From contig QGVE01000006.1 of assembly GCA_003242675.1 (NCBI GenBank), positions 1 to 45,626 of the forward strand: a stretch of 45,626 nt of DNA, given 5' to 3'. A program made the translations under genes and the position numbers. Under the pieces are notes generated by a model. That model did no database searches and was not told the DNA's origin. It was given only the letters and a program-made list of their open reading frames with translations. Origin of the DNA: Bacillota bacterium (lineage in GTDB: Bacteria > Bacillota_E > Symbiobacteriia > Symbiobacteriales > Symbiobacteriaceae). Numbering within the stretch: the first letter of the stretch is position 1; every line of letters starts with the position of its first letter. Below, in pieces: positions 19,618 through 26,663 of this stretch.

Positions 19618-19824
19618 TCAGCCCAGCTCCACCAGGACGTCGCCCTCGTTGACGAAGTCGCCCTCGCCGACCCTGACCGCCGTCACGGTGCCCCCCACCT
19701 CGGCGGCGATGGGGATCTCCATCTTCATCGACTCGAGGATCACCACGTCCTGGCCGGGGAGCACCGCATCCCCCGGCTTCACGAGCACCTTCCAGACCGT
19801 GCCCGCCATGCTCGCCCGGATCAT
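19618..19824 (-). CDS. Small biotinyl (BCCP-like) carrier protein
   Basis: This is a 68-residue stand-alone biotinyl domain, comparable to YngHB of B. subtilis. The biotin-accepting lysine is K34 in ESMKMEI, flanked by the two symmetrical halves KPGDAVLPGQDVVILE and VGEGDFVNEGDVLVEL. The ATG at 19824 has GGAGGAGGG about 10 nt upstream. An upstream open frame to 19926 overlaps the dehydrogenase and has no domain. It should carry carboxybiotin for the carboxyltransferase at 13319. That requires a biotin carboxylase, which is not in this operon. Confidence 0.9.
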   Translation of the reverse strand: MIRASMAGTVWKVLVKPGDAVLPGQDVVILESMKMEIPIAAEVGGTVTAVRVGEGDFVNEGDVLVELG

Positions 19825-19849
19825 CGCCTCTCGCCCTCCTCCACCGACC

Positions 19850-20995
19850 TCAGCACCCCAGCTGCCGGGCGATGACCAGCCGCTGGATCTCGCTGGTGCC
19901 CTCGCCGATCTCGGTGAGCTTCGCATCCCGCCAGTAGCGGGAGACCGGCAGGTCCTCCATGTAGCCGGCCCCGCCGTGGATCTGGATCGCCTGGTTGGCC
20001 GCGCGGACCGCGGTCTCGGAGGCGAACAGCTTCGCCATCGCCGCCTCCCGGGTGAACGGCCGCCCCTGGTCCTTCAGCCAGGCGGCCTTCAGCACCATGT
20101 TCCGGGCGAGCTCGATCTCCGTGGCCATGTCGGCCAGCTTGAACTGGATCGCCTGGAACTTGGAGATGGTCTGGCCGAACTGGACCCGCCGCTTGGCGTA
20201 GGCCAGGGCCGCCTCAAACGCCGCCTGGGCGATGCCCACCGCCATGGCGCCGATGGAGATCCGGCCGCCGTCCAGCGTCGCCATGAACTGGCGGAAGCCC
20301 TCGCCCTCCTGTCCCAGCAGGGCGTCCGCCGGCAGCCGCACGTTGTCGAAGAAGAGCGGGCGGGTGTCGGACGAGCGGAGCCCCATCTTGTCATACGCCG
20401 GCCCGATGGTGAACCCCGGGGTCGGGTTGGGGACGATGAAGGCGCTGATGCCCCGGTGGCCCATACCGGGCCGGGTGACGGCGGTGCAGACGATGTAGCC
20501 GCAGTAGCTGGCGTTGGTGATGAAGGCCTTCGAGCCGTTCAGGACCCACCCGTCGCCGTCCCGGACCGCCGTGGTCTTGGTCGCGGCCGCGTCCGAGCCG
20601 GCCTCGGGCTCCGTGAGGCCGAAGGAGGCCAGGTACTCGCCCCGGGCGGCCCCGGGCAGCCAGCGCAGCCTCTGCTCTTCGGTGCCGAACTGGAAGACGG
20701 GCCCCATCCCGATGGAGCAGTGGGCCGCGAGGGTGAGGCCCAGCGACCCGTCCACCCGGCTGATCTCCTCCACCGCGAGCACGTACGACACCGTGTCGCC
20801 GCCGGTGCCGCCGTACCGCTCGGGAAAGGGGATGCCCATCAGGCCCAGCTCGCCCATCCTGCGCACCAGCTCGATCGGAAACCGTCCGGTCTTGTCCCGT
20901 TCCGACGCGCCGGGGGCGACCTCGCCCTCGGCAAACTCGCGCGCCAGGTCGCGGATCATCCGCTGCTCCTGGCTGAGCTCGAAGTTCAGGCTCAT
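19850..20995 (-). CDS. Acyl-CoA dehydrogenase
   Basis: This FAD-dependent dehydrogenase introduces the alpha-beta double bond into an acyl-CoA and passes electrons to ETF. The 381 residues are the normal length. The FAD/substrate motif is FGLTEPEAGSD (125-135), with the GHRGISAF strand, the RxQFGQ segment and IHGGAGYMEDLPVSR. The catalytic base is E365 in IGEGTSEIQ, the position used by short- and medium-chain enzymes; isovaleryl-CoA dehydrogenases use a different one. The ATG at 20995 has a GGAAGG-type site upstream. It is the first gene of the operon and is preceded by a 203-bp region with inverted repeats. Confidence 0.9.
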   Translation of the reverse strand: MSLNFELSQEQRMIRDLAREFAEGEVAPGASERDKTGRFPIELVRRMGELGLMGIPFPERYGGTGGDTVSYVLAVEEISRVDGSLGLTLAAHCSIGMGPVFQFGTEEQRLRWLPGAARGEYLASFGLTEPEAGSDAAATKTTAVRDGDGWVLNGSKAFITNASYCGYIVCTAVTRPGMGHRGISAFIVPNPTPGFTIGPAYDKMGLRSSDTRPLFFDNVRLPADALLGQEGEGFRQFMATLDGGRISIGAMAVGIAQAAFEAALAYAKRRVQFGQTISKFQAIQFKLADMATEIELARNMVLKAAWLKDQGRPFTREAAMAKLFASETAVRAANQAIQIHGGAGYMEDLPVSRYWRDAKLTEIGEGTSEIQRLVIARQLGC

Positions 20996-21054
20996 CCGTC
21001 CGCCCCTTCCTTCCCCGCGTCCAGGATGCGCCGCAATCGTTGTTCTTTTGTTTA

Positions 21055-21084
21055 CTGTTGTTTTATTCTCATTCCCCACAACAG
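21055..21084. repeat. Second inverted repeat in the divergent promoter region
   Basis: CTGTTGT (21055-21061) and ACAACAG (21078-21084) form a perfect 7-bp inverted repeat with a 16-bp spacer in an AT-rich patch. It lies just upstream of the acyl-CoA dehydrogenase start and could be another operator or part of the leader. Confidence 0.35.
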
Positions 21085-21094
21085 ATTCCTGCCG

Positions 21095-21136
21095 GATGTG
21101 ACAAAATATGCGCCGTCGGCGGAAAAACGTCACATC
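21095..21136. promoter_or_regulatory. Inverted repeat, candidate operator of the acyl-CoA operon
   Basis: A perfect 8-bp inverted repeat, GATGTGAC (21095-21102) and GTCACATC (21129-21136), with a 26-bp spacer lies between the divergent acyl-CoA operon and the gene at 21199. On the minus strand a weak TATTTT -10 candidate falls inside the spacer, next to one half-site. The layout suits a dimeric repressor. The regulator is unknown. Confidence 0.45.
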
Positions 21137-21198
21137 ACATGCCCGGGGGCCGGTCCGCATAAGGTCATCTGGAAGCGAGTAGACGGGAGGGATTCGCC

Positions 21199-22587
21199 AT
21201 GGCAGTCCATCCGCCTGTGGGCCTGGCGGTCGCCAGGCTGACGGAACTGAGACCGGCCTGGTCCCACCGGTACCACGAAGGCAGGCCGCTGGAAGGGTAC
21301 TGCCTCGTAAGCTGCGACCCGGGCTTCAGCCGGGTGACGCTGCTCGTGGAGAACGGCCGGACCCTGACCGACCGATCCGGCAGCGGCGGCTTCTATTACG
21401 AAGGTTGGCTCGTGGGGCCCGCGGGCGCCGTGAGCCTGGGGGCGTTCAACGTGGGCCCGGACGGCCGCGGCGCCGCCAGCCGGGTCATCGCCGCTTCCCA
21501 GGTGATGCAAGGGCGGGCGGAGCTGGTGCGCGTCACCGTCGAGCCCTTCGGCGGCACTCCGTCAGGCGGCGAGGCCATCCTGGAGGGGAAGCTGGTCTGG
21601 CTGGAGGCGCCGGCGGCCGCACCGGAGCCGACGGCCGCGCCGTCCCCGGAAGCCGCCCGGGGCCCGGCAGCCCCGGCCTGGAATGCGGGTCCGGCCGTCG
21701 GCGCCGCCGGTGCCTCCGCCGCCCCCGCCGCGGCGGAGGCGCGCGGCGCGGCTTTCCCGTCCCGCGCCGAGCCGGCGGTGAACTGGGCGAACCCCTTCAC
21801 CGGCACATCTCCTGCGGCCGCCCCGGAGAAGCCGGTCGCCGCCGGCGCCGTGGGGGTGCTGACCGACCAGCCGGCGGGCGCGGCCTCCGCGCCGGACGCC
21901 GCCCAGCTCGGCGCTGACGCCGCGGGCGACCGGGCACAGACGCCGGCCCCTGCGGTTCTGCCTACCGCCGAAGGCGGTGAGGCTTCCTCCGGCCAGGACG
22001 CCGCGACGGACGGAACAGCGCCAGCCGTCGCCGGTCCGGGCACACCCGGGACCCCGCCGGCGGCCGATCCCGCCTTCGCCTTCCCCACCCCCGGTCCGGG
22101 CTCAGCGGCCTCCGACCTCGCCAGTGCCTCCGCGCAGGCCGCCGCCGATGCCGCGCCGGGAACGGACACGGCGCCGCCGCAGCCCGCGCCGCGCCACGTG
22201 AACCCCCTGTCCCTCCAGGTGCCCCTGGTCCAGCGCCACCCGATGGCCCCGCGCGCCGTCGGCACGGCGACCCTCAACCTGCGCCGCGGCCACCTCCTGC
22301 TTTCCCTGCGCGGCCTGCCCAGCCCCACGGCGCTCGGCCGCGACAGCAAGAGCGGACGCCCGTTCAACGCCTACCGCGTCTGGCTCATCAACCAGAAGAC
22401 CCAGATGCGCACCCCGGCGGGCTACTGCGAGCGCGTCTGGGGCGAAAACTTCCGCTTCGAGGCAGACGGCCTGCCGCTCAACCGCTGTGACACGATCCTC
22501 GTCACCGCCGAGGACCGGTCCGTCGCCACGACCGCCGGCCACCCGGCCCCCCAGGTCCTCATCGGCACCTACGACCCGCGGCTCTGA
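21199..22587 (+). CDS. Protein with two similar terminal domains joined by a long Ala/Pro linker
   Basis: The 462 residues have an N-terminal domain (about 10-135) and a C-terminal domain (about 345-462) joined by some 200 residues of Ala, Pro, Gly and Thr. Both ends look alike. Each has a GxxLLLxL-like or VTLLVENG strand, an RPFNAYRVWLI or GFYYEGWLV strand and a GxFxVxxDG turn, which is the pattern of the anti-sigma-K (RskA C-terminal) fold. There is no signal peptide, membrane helix or sigma-binding N-domain, so an anti-sigma role is doubtful. The ATG has GGGAGG 8 nt upstream. The function is unknown to me. Confidence 0.6.
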   Translation: MAVHPPVGLAVARLTELRPAWSHRYHEGRPLEGYCLVSCDPGFSRVTLLVENGRTLTDRSGSGGFYYEGWLVGPAGAVSLGAFNVGPDGRGAASRVIAASQVMQGRAELVRVTVEPFGGTPSGGEAILEGKLVWLEAPAAAPEPTAAPSPEAARGPAAPAWNAGPAVGAAGASAAPAAAEARGAAFPSRAEPAVNWANPFTGTSPAAAPEKPVAAGAVGVLTDQPAGAASAPDAAQLGADAAGDRAQTPAPAVLPTAEGGEASSGQDAATDGTAPAVAGPGTPGTPPAADPAFAFPTPGPGSAASDLASASAQAAADAAPGTDTAPPQPAPRHVNPLSLQVPLVQRHPMAPRAVGTATLNLRRGHLLLSLRGLPSPTALGRDSKSGRPFNAYRVWLINQKTQMRTPAGYCERVWGENFRFEADGLPLNRCDTILVTAEDRSVATTAGHPAPQVLIGTYDPRL

Positions 22588-22630
22588 GCCTGGAAGGGAC
22601 TGCCCGCAGGGGAAACGGCCGCGCGCCTTG

Positions 22631-22650
22631 AATCACCCCTCGGGGTGATT
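22631..22650 (+). promoter_or_regulatory. Hairpin enclosing the ribosome binding site of the YerB-like gene
   Basis: AATCACCC and GGGTGATT form a perfect 8-bp stem with a CTCG loop, ending 4 nt before the ATG at 22655. The right arm contains GGGGTGA, the only Shine-Dalgarno-like sequence of the gene, so the site would be masked when the stem forms. It may also act as a weak terminator of the preceding gene. Confidence 0.5.
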
Positions 22651-22654
22651 CGCA

Positions 22655-23689
22655 ATGCGACGACTCCTGCCGATCCTGCTGACCCTCGCACTCCTCGCCG
22701 GCTGCGCCAGCCGGACCGCGGCCCCCGCCGAGCCGGCGCCGGAGCCGGCCGAACCGGGCGAGGCGGCGCCCCCTGCGGAGCAGCCCGAGTCCCCGCCGGA
22801 GCCGGCCGCGCCGACCCTGACCGGCGAACCGGTCTATCTGCTGGGGCCGGCGCCCGACGCCCTCTGGGCCGGTCCGGTCTCGGTCGTGGTCGAGAACTCG
22901 CCCGGCGCCCGCCCCCAGGCCGGCCTCAACCAGGCCGACCTGGTGGTGGAGACGCTGACGGAGGCCGAGATCACGCGGTTCTTCACCCTCTACTGGACTA
23001 CGCCCGCCGCCAAGATCGGGCCGGTGCGCAGCGCCCGCCAGGGTTTCGTCGACATGGCGGACGCGTACAACACGCCCTTCGCCCACGCCGGCGGCAGCAT
23101 GGAGGCCCTGGCCATGCTCCGGGCGGCGTGGGGCCCCCGCAACCTCGACGAAATCTACACCGCGGGCGGCTACTTCTTCCGGACGTCGGACCGGGAGGAA
23201 CCCCACAACCTGTACACCAGCACCGATCTGCTCGGGCAGGCGATCGTGGACCGGGGGATCGAGATGACGCCCGTGCCGACCACGGAGCGCTCCGCCGCCG
23301 TGCCCGCGGTGGGGGAGCACACGGCCGTCGACGTGAACTGGCACCGGCTGAACCACGCCCGCTGGGTGTGGGAGGACGGCCGGTACGTGCGGTACACCGA
23401 CGGCGCCCTCCACGTGGATGAGGCCGGCGAGCCCCTCCGCGCGGTTAACCTTCTCTTCTTCGAGGTGGGCGGCGTCAACCGGGGCGTCGACCTCGGCTGG
23501 ACCCTCTACCTCTGGGACGGCGGTCCGGCGACGATTCTGGTGGCCGGCCACCTCTTCGAGGGCACCTGGCGGCTGGAGCCGGGCGGGTTCGTCCTCTATC
23601 CGGCAGAGGGCGGACAGCTCCCGCTCCTGGCGCCCGGGCCCACCTGGGTGCACCTGATCACGGCGGAATCCGACTTCGCGGTGCAGTAA
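22655..23689 (+). CDS. YerB-like DUF3048 lipoprotein
   Basis: The 344 residues start with a lipoprotein signal whose lipobox ends LLAGC (C17). A Pro/Glu/Ala spacer (to about 55) is followed by the DUF3048 N-terminal domain, with the signatures VVVENSPGARPQAGLNQADLVVE, interrupted here as family motifs, and GPVRSARQGFVDMA. A C-terminal DUF3048 domain lies after about 220. YerB-type proteins are extracytoplasmic lipoproteins of unknown function. The gene lies 67 bp after the previous plus-strand gene and probably forms a transcript with its neighbours. Confidence 0.85.
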   Translation: MRRLLPILLTLALLAGCASRTAAPAEPAPEPAEPGEAAPPAEQPESPPEPAAPTLTGEPVYLLGPAPDALWAGPVSVVVENSPGARPQAGLNQADLVVETLTEAEITRFFTLYWTTPAAKIGPVRSARQGFVDMADAYNTPFAHAGGSMEALAMLRAAWGPRNLDEIYTAGGYFFRTSDREEPHNLYTSTDLLGQAIVDRGIEMTPVPTTERSAAVPAVGEHTAVDVNWHRLNHARWVWEDGRYVRYTDGALHVDEAGEPLRAVNLLFFEVGGVNRGVDLGWTLYLWDGGPATILVAGHLFEGTWRLEPGGFVLYPAEGGQLPLLAPGPTWVHLITAESDFAVQ

Positions 23690-23700
23690 AAGGCCGTCCG

Positions 23701-23750
23701 TCCCTCCGCCCCGGCGTATACTCCTGTGACGCGACTGGCGGACGGAGGGA
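23701..23750 (+). promoter_or_regulatory. Long-range pairing that could mask a ribosome binding site
   Basis: TCCCTCCG (23701-23708) is perfectly complementary to CGGAGGGA (23743-23750), which contains the Shine-Dalgarno site of the beta-lactamase-fold gene. The loop is 34 nt. A TATACT -10-like box at 23717-23722 lies in the loop, so a transcript starting there would lack the masking arm. Confidence 0.3.
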
Positions 23751-23758
23751 TGGTGCGC

Positions 23759-24544
23759 ATGCCCCGACTCAGACCGTTCCGGCCGGCGGACCTGACCGCC
23801 ATCCTGGAGCGCATGACCCGCGGCCTGCCCGGCACGATCGGCATCTACGTGACCGACCTGATCACCGGCCGCTCCGCCGGCCTCAGCCCGATGGCGGAGT
23901 TCTACGCCGCGAGCACGATCAAGGTGCCCATCGCCATGGCGGTCCTATGGCTGGTGGACCGGGGCCGGCTCAGCCTGGATCAGACCATCGCTTACCAGCC
24001 GGAGGATTACGAGGCCGGCACCGGCATCCTGCAGGCGACGATCCGCCCGGGCGACCAGGTGTCCGTGCGGCGGCTCCTGGAACTCATGATCACGGTTTCG
24101 GACAACATCGCCCGCAACATGCTGGAGCGCTTCATCGGCAGCGGGACGATCCGCAACTACATGCTCTCCCTGGGCGTAGCCCCCGCCTACGACCCGCATG
24201 AGACCCCGGTCACGCCGTACGGCATGAACCAGGTGCTCCTCGCCCTGGACTCGGGCCGGTCGGGCCTCTCGCCGGCTTCGACCCGCATGCTGCTCCGCTG
24301 GATGGAGGAGGCGGTCTTCCGGCGCCGCATCCCCCGGTATCTGCCGGAGTCGGTGGTTGCCGCCACCAAGATCGGCAGCCGGGACGACGAGTTTCACGAC
24401 ATCGGCCTGGTCTACGCCCCGGACCGCTCCTTCGCCATCTCGGTGTTCACCAAGGGCATGACGGAGGCCCGGGCGGAGGAGGCCATCGCCCGCATCGCCG
24501 AAGCCGTGTACTGGTACATGGACTCCCTCACGCGCCCGGGGTAG
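23759..24544 (+). CDS. Class A beta-lactamase-fold serine hydrolase
   Basis: The 261 residues contain the class A serine beta-lactamase/penicillin-recognising motifs: S52-T-I-K55, S114-D-N116 and K204-I-G-S207 (KTG-like). An E148 occurs in the DPHETP region, where class A enzymes have their deacylating Glu. There is no signal peptide, which is unusual for a true beta-lactamase, so substrate and location are uncertain. I chose the ATG at 23759 because GGAGGG lies 9 nt upstream; the ATG at 23750 would abut that site. Confidence 0.8.
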   Translation: MPRLRPFRPADLTAILERMTRGLPGTIGIYVTDLITGRSAGLSPMAEFYAASTIKVPIAMAVLWLVDRGRLSLDQTIAYQPEDYEAGTGILQATIRPGDQVSVRRLLELMITVSDNIARNMLERFIGSGTIRNYMLSLGVAPAYDPHETPVTPYGMNQVLLALDSGRSGLSPASTRMLLRWMEEAVFRRRIPRYLPESVVAATKIGSRDDEFHDIGLVYAPDRSFAISVFTKGMTEARAEEAIARIAEAVYWYMDSLTRPG

Positions 24545-24560
24545 CCGGGGGAGCAGAGCA

Positions 24561-24591
24561 GCAGGGCCGGCGGTCACACCGCCAGCCCTGC
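24561..24591. terminator. Shared terminator hairpin between convergent genes
   Basis: GCAGGGC-x-GGCGGT and ACCGCC-x-GCCCTGC form a 13-bp stem with one mismatch and a 3-nt loop. It overlaps the last codons and stop of the minus-strand LysM/M14 gene and lies 17 bp after the plus-strand stop. There is no T-run. Confidence 0.55.
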
Positions 24592-25920
24592 AAGCATGAC
24601 GCCGATGGTGCGGCTCCAGATCGGCCAGAACTGGGTCATGGGGAGCGGGTTCACGCCCCGCCCCACCTCGATCGTGAACCCGGGCCGCCGCCAGTCCTGG
24701 ATGAACCAGTCCTTGTACCCGGCCCAGCTCTCCAGGTAGCGCACCGGCCGGTAGCCCGAGATGTCCGCAAACAGGTTGGTGATCTGCTCCGACTCCGGCG
24801 GCTCCAGCCCCTCGTAGCCCCAGTAGATCTCCTCCCCCTGGCTGTGCCAGGCGATGACCAGGCGGAAGTCGTGGGCGCGGGTAAAGTCGGCGAGGGCGAT
24901 GGCCTCCGGCTCGGTGAGGGGGCCGGTGCCGGAGTAGTTCCGCGGGGCCGGGCTGCGCGGCCCGCGTGCCGCCTCCCGCTCCCAGCCCGCCGGAAACTGG
25001 TTGTTGAGGTCCACGCCCCGGGCGTTGGCCGCCCAGGTGCGGAAGTTCGTGGACCCGCCGTTGGCCTGGATCAGCAGGTCGTAGTACGGGTTATCCCGGC
25101 TGACGCCTTCCTGGGAGATCTCCACGCCGTCGGGGTTCACCATGGGCACAATGTAGAGGGAGGACTGCTCCCACAGCGCGGGCACGTCGAAGTTGCCGAT
25201 GCGCTCGCCCCGCTCCCGGGCCCGGGCGTACACCTCGGTGAACTTCATCATCAGCACCGCGGTGACCCATTCCTCGCCGTGGATGGCGGCGTTGTAGTGG
25301 ACCTGCTTCGGCCCTGTGCCCAGCCGGACCACCGGGATGTCCCTTCCCAGGACGCTCTGCCCGATGGTGCTGACCTCGATGAAGGGGTACCGCTCCCGCA
25401 GGCGGGCCAGGTCGGCCATCATCTCGTCGTAGCCGTAGTCCTCCCGGGGCACGACGATCGTCTCGCCGCCGCCGGACGCCGCCGGGATGGTCAGCCGCTG
25501 GCCGATGCGCAGCTGGTAGGGGTTGACGCCCGGGTTGGCCTGCAGGAGCGCCGCGACCGTGGTGCCGAAGCTCTGCGCGATCGCCCAGAGCGTGTCGCCG
25601 GGCTGCACGATGTACTGCTGCGGCGGCCGTGGGGGGATGGAAAGCACCATCCCCGGCCGGATGACATTCAGATCCTCGACCTGGGGGTTCGCGGCCGCGA
25701 GCGCCTGCACGCTGATGTTGTGCCGCTGCGCGATGCGGTAGAACGTATCGCCCGGCTGGACGACGTACCGCCCGAAGCCCGGGACGGAGAGCCGCTGGCC
25801 CGGGTAGATCAGGCTCGGATTCTGCAGCTGCGGGTTGGCTGCGATGAGCTGCGCCAGACTGACGCCCAGGCGCGCCGCGATGGCCCAGAGCGTGTCGCCG
25901 GGCCGAACCACGTAGGACAA
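24574..25920 (-). CDS. LysM-M14 gamma-D-glutamyl-diamino acid endopeptidase
   Basis: The protein has three LysM peptidoglycan-binding repeats at about 2-46, 51-95 and 103-147, each beginning Y-x-V-x-PGDT. A zinc carboxypeptidase (M14) domain follows from about 155, with the zinc ligands in IHGEE and WHSQGEE and the catalytic Glu in FTIEVG. This is the layout of endopeptidase I of Lysinibacillus sphaericus, which cleaves gamma-D-Glu-diaminopimelate bonds in sporulating cells. There is no signal peptide. Two TTG starts are possible; I take 25920 (9 nt from GGAGG) over 25926 (3 nt). A SigK-like promoter motif precedes it. Confidence 0.87.
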   Translation of the reverse strand: MSYVVRPGDTLWAIAARLGVSLAQLIAANPQLQNPSLIYPGQRLSVPGFGRYVVQPGDTFYRIAQRHNISVQALAAANPQVEDLNVIRPGMVLSIPPRPPQQYIVQPGDTLWAIAQSFGTTVAALLQANPGVNPYQLRIGQRLTIPAASGGGETIVVPREDYGYDEMMADLARLRERYPFIEVSTIGQSVLGRDIPVVRLGTGPKQVHYNAAIHGEEWVTAVLMMKFTEVYARARERGERIGNFDVPALWEQSSLYIVPMVNPDGVEISQEGVSRDNPYYDLLIQANGGSTNFRTWAANARGVDLNNQFPAGWEREAARGPRSPAPRNYSGTGPLTEPEAIALADFTRAHDFRLVIAWHSQGEEIYWGYEGLEPPESEQITNLFADISGYRPVRYLESWAGYKDWFIQDWRRPGFTIEVGRGVNPLPMTQFWPIWSRTIGVMLAGLAV

Positions 25921-25952
25921 AGCCAACCCCCTCCTTTCCGGTGTCGCGTAAA

Positions 25953-25980
25953 GATACTATGCGGCCGGAAGGCAGGGGGT
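25953..25980 (-). promoter_or_regulatory. Candidate SigK-type promoter of the LysM/M14 gene
   Basis: On the minus strand AC (25979-25980) is followed after 17 bp by CATAGTATC (25953-25961). The mother-cell SigK consensus is AC-N16/17-CATAnnnTA, so one of the defined positions differs. The implied start leaves a leader of about 26 nt containing GGAGG. The motif is short, so chance is possible. Confidence 0.4.
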
Positions 25981-26000
25981 CCCCGCGCACGGTGCGGCCT

Positions 26001-26029
26001 TTGACACGGGCGCCAGACAGTGCTAAATA
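26001..26029 (+). promoter_or_regulatory. Promoter of the ECF S-component gene
   Basis: A perfect TTGACA (26001-26006) is followed after 17 bp by TAAATA (26024-26029), which is preceded by TGC as in an extended -10. A second -10-like TATAGT at 26031-26036 is too far for this -35. A 10-bp palindrome GAAGCGCTTC (26047-26056) lies between promoter and gene and could be an operator. Confidence 0.55.
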
Positions 26030-26086
26030 GTATAGTATGTTCCACAGAAGCGCTTCAGCGACATCTAGCAGAAAGGTTGGGATTCC

Positions 26087-26599
26087 GTGCGGCGCCGCAT
26101 CCGTGTGGGGGATCTCGCGGCCACCGGCATTCTCACCGCCCTGGCGCTGATGATCCCCATCGTCTTTACCTTCCTGCGGATCACCATTCCGCCGTTCTTC
26201 ACCGCCACGCTCATGTCCCACGTGCCCAGCATGCTGGCGATGCTGATGGGCCCGTTTGCGGCCATCGGGGTCGGGCTCGGGTCTGCGCTGGGGTTCACGA
26301 TCTTCGTCGGCCCGGCCATCGGGGCGCGGGCGCTGTCGCACGCCCTCTTCGCCTGGGTCGGCAACATGGCCTGGAACCGGGGGACGCCCCTCTGGCTGGT
26401 GCTGCTCATCGCCCTCCCCTTCCACGCCGCGTTCGAGATGCTCGTGGTGTGGCTGATGAGCGGCAGCCTGTCCATGGCCCTGATCACGCTCCTGGGCACG
26501 GCGATCCATCACTCCATGGACGGCGTCATCGCCCTCGGCCTGGTCGCCGCCCTGCGGCGGACCGGCGTCCGCTGGTTCGAGCAGCCTGTGCACTCATGA
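26087..26599 (+). CDS. ECF transporter S component, niacin (NiaX)-like
   Basis: The 170-residue membrane protein has five to six hydrophobic helices. Its signatures are IPIVFTFLRITIPPFFTATL early on, then SHVPSMLAMLMGPFAA and RALSHALFAWVGN. These match the substrate-binding S subunits of group II ECF vitamin importers, closest in my reading to NiaX for niacin. S components work with a shared EcfA/A'/T module that is not in this window. The GTG at 26087 has AGAAAGG about 10 nt upstream. The gene is monocistronic, with its own promoter and a strong terminator. The niacin assignment is inference, supported weakly by the nicotinamidase at 8785. Confidence 0.75.
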   Translation: MRRRIRVGDLAATGILTALALMIPIVFTFLRITIPPFFTATLMSHVPSMLAMLMGPFAAIGVGLGSALGFTIFVGPAIGARALSHALFAWVGNMAWNRGTPLWLVLLIALPFHAAFEMLVVWLMSGSLSMALITLLGTAIHHSMDGVIALGLVAALRRTGVRWFEQPVHS

Positions 26600-26632
26600 A
26601 AAAGTCCCCGCCGGTCCCGGCGGGGACTTTTC
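26599..26632. terminator. Bidirectional Rho-independent terminator
   Basis: A 10-bp GC stem (GTCCCCGCCG / CGGCGGGGAC, loop GTCC) is flanked by a run of A on the left and TTTT on the right. It starts at the stop codon of the ECF gene and serves the convergent UbiA gene as well. Confidence 0.92.
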
Positions 26633-26663
26633 TGCTTCGGCGGCTTATCCGGGCCGAACGCCC

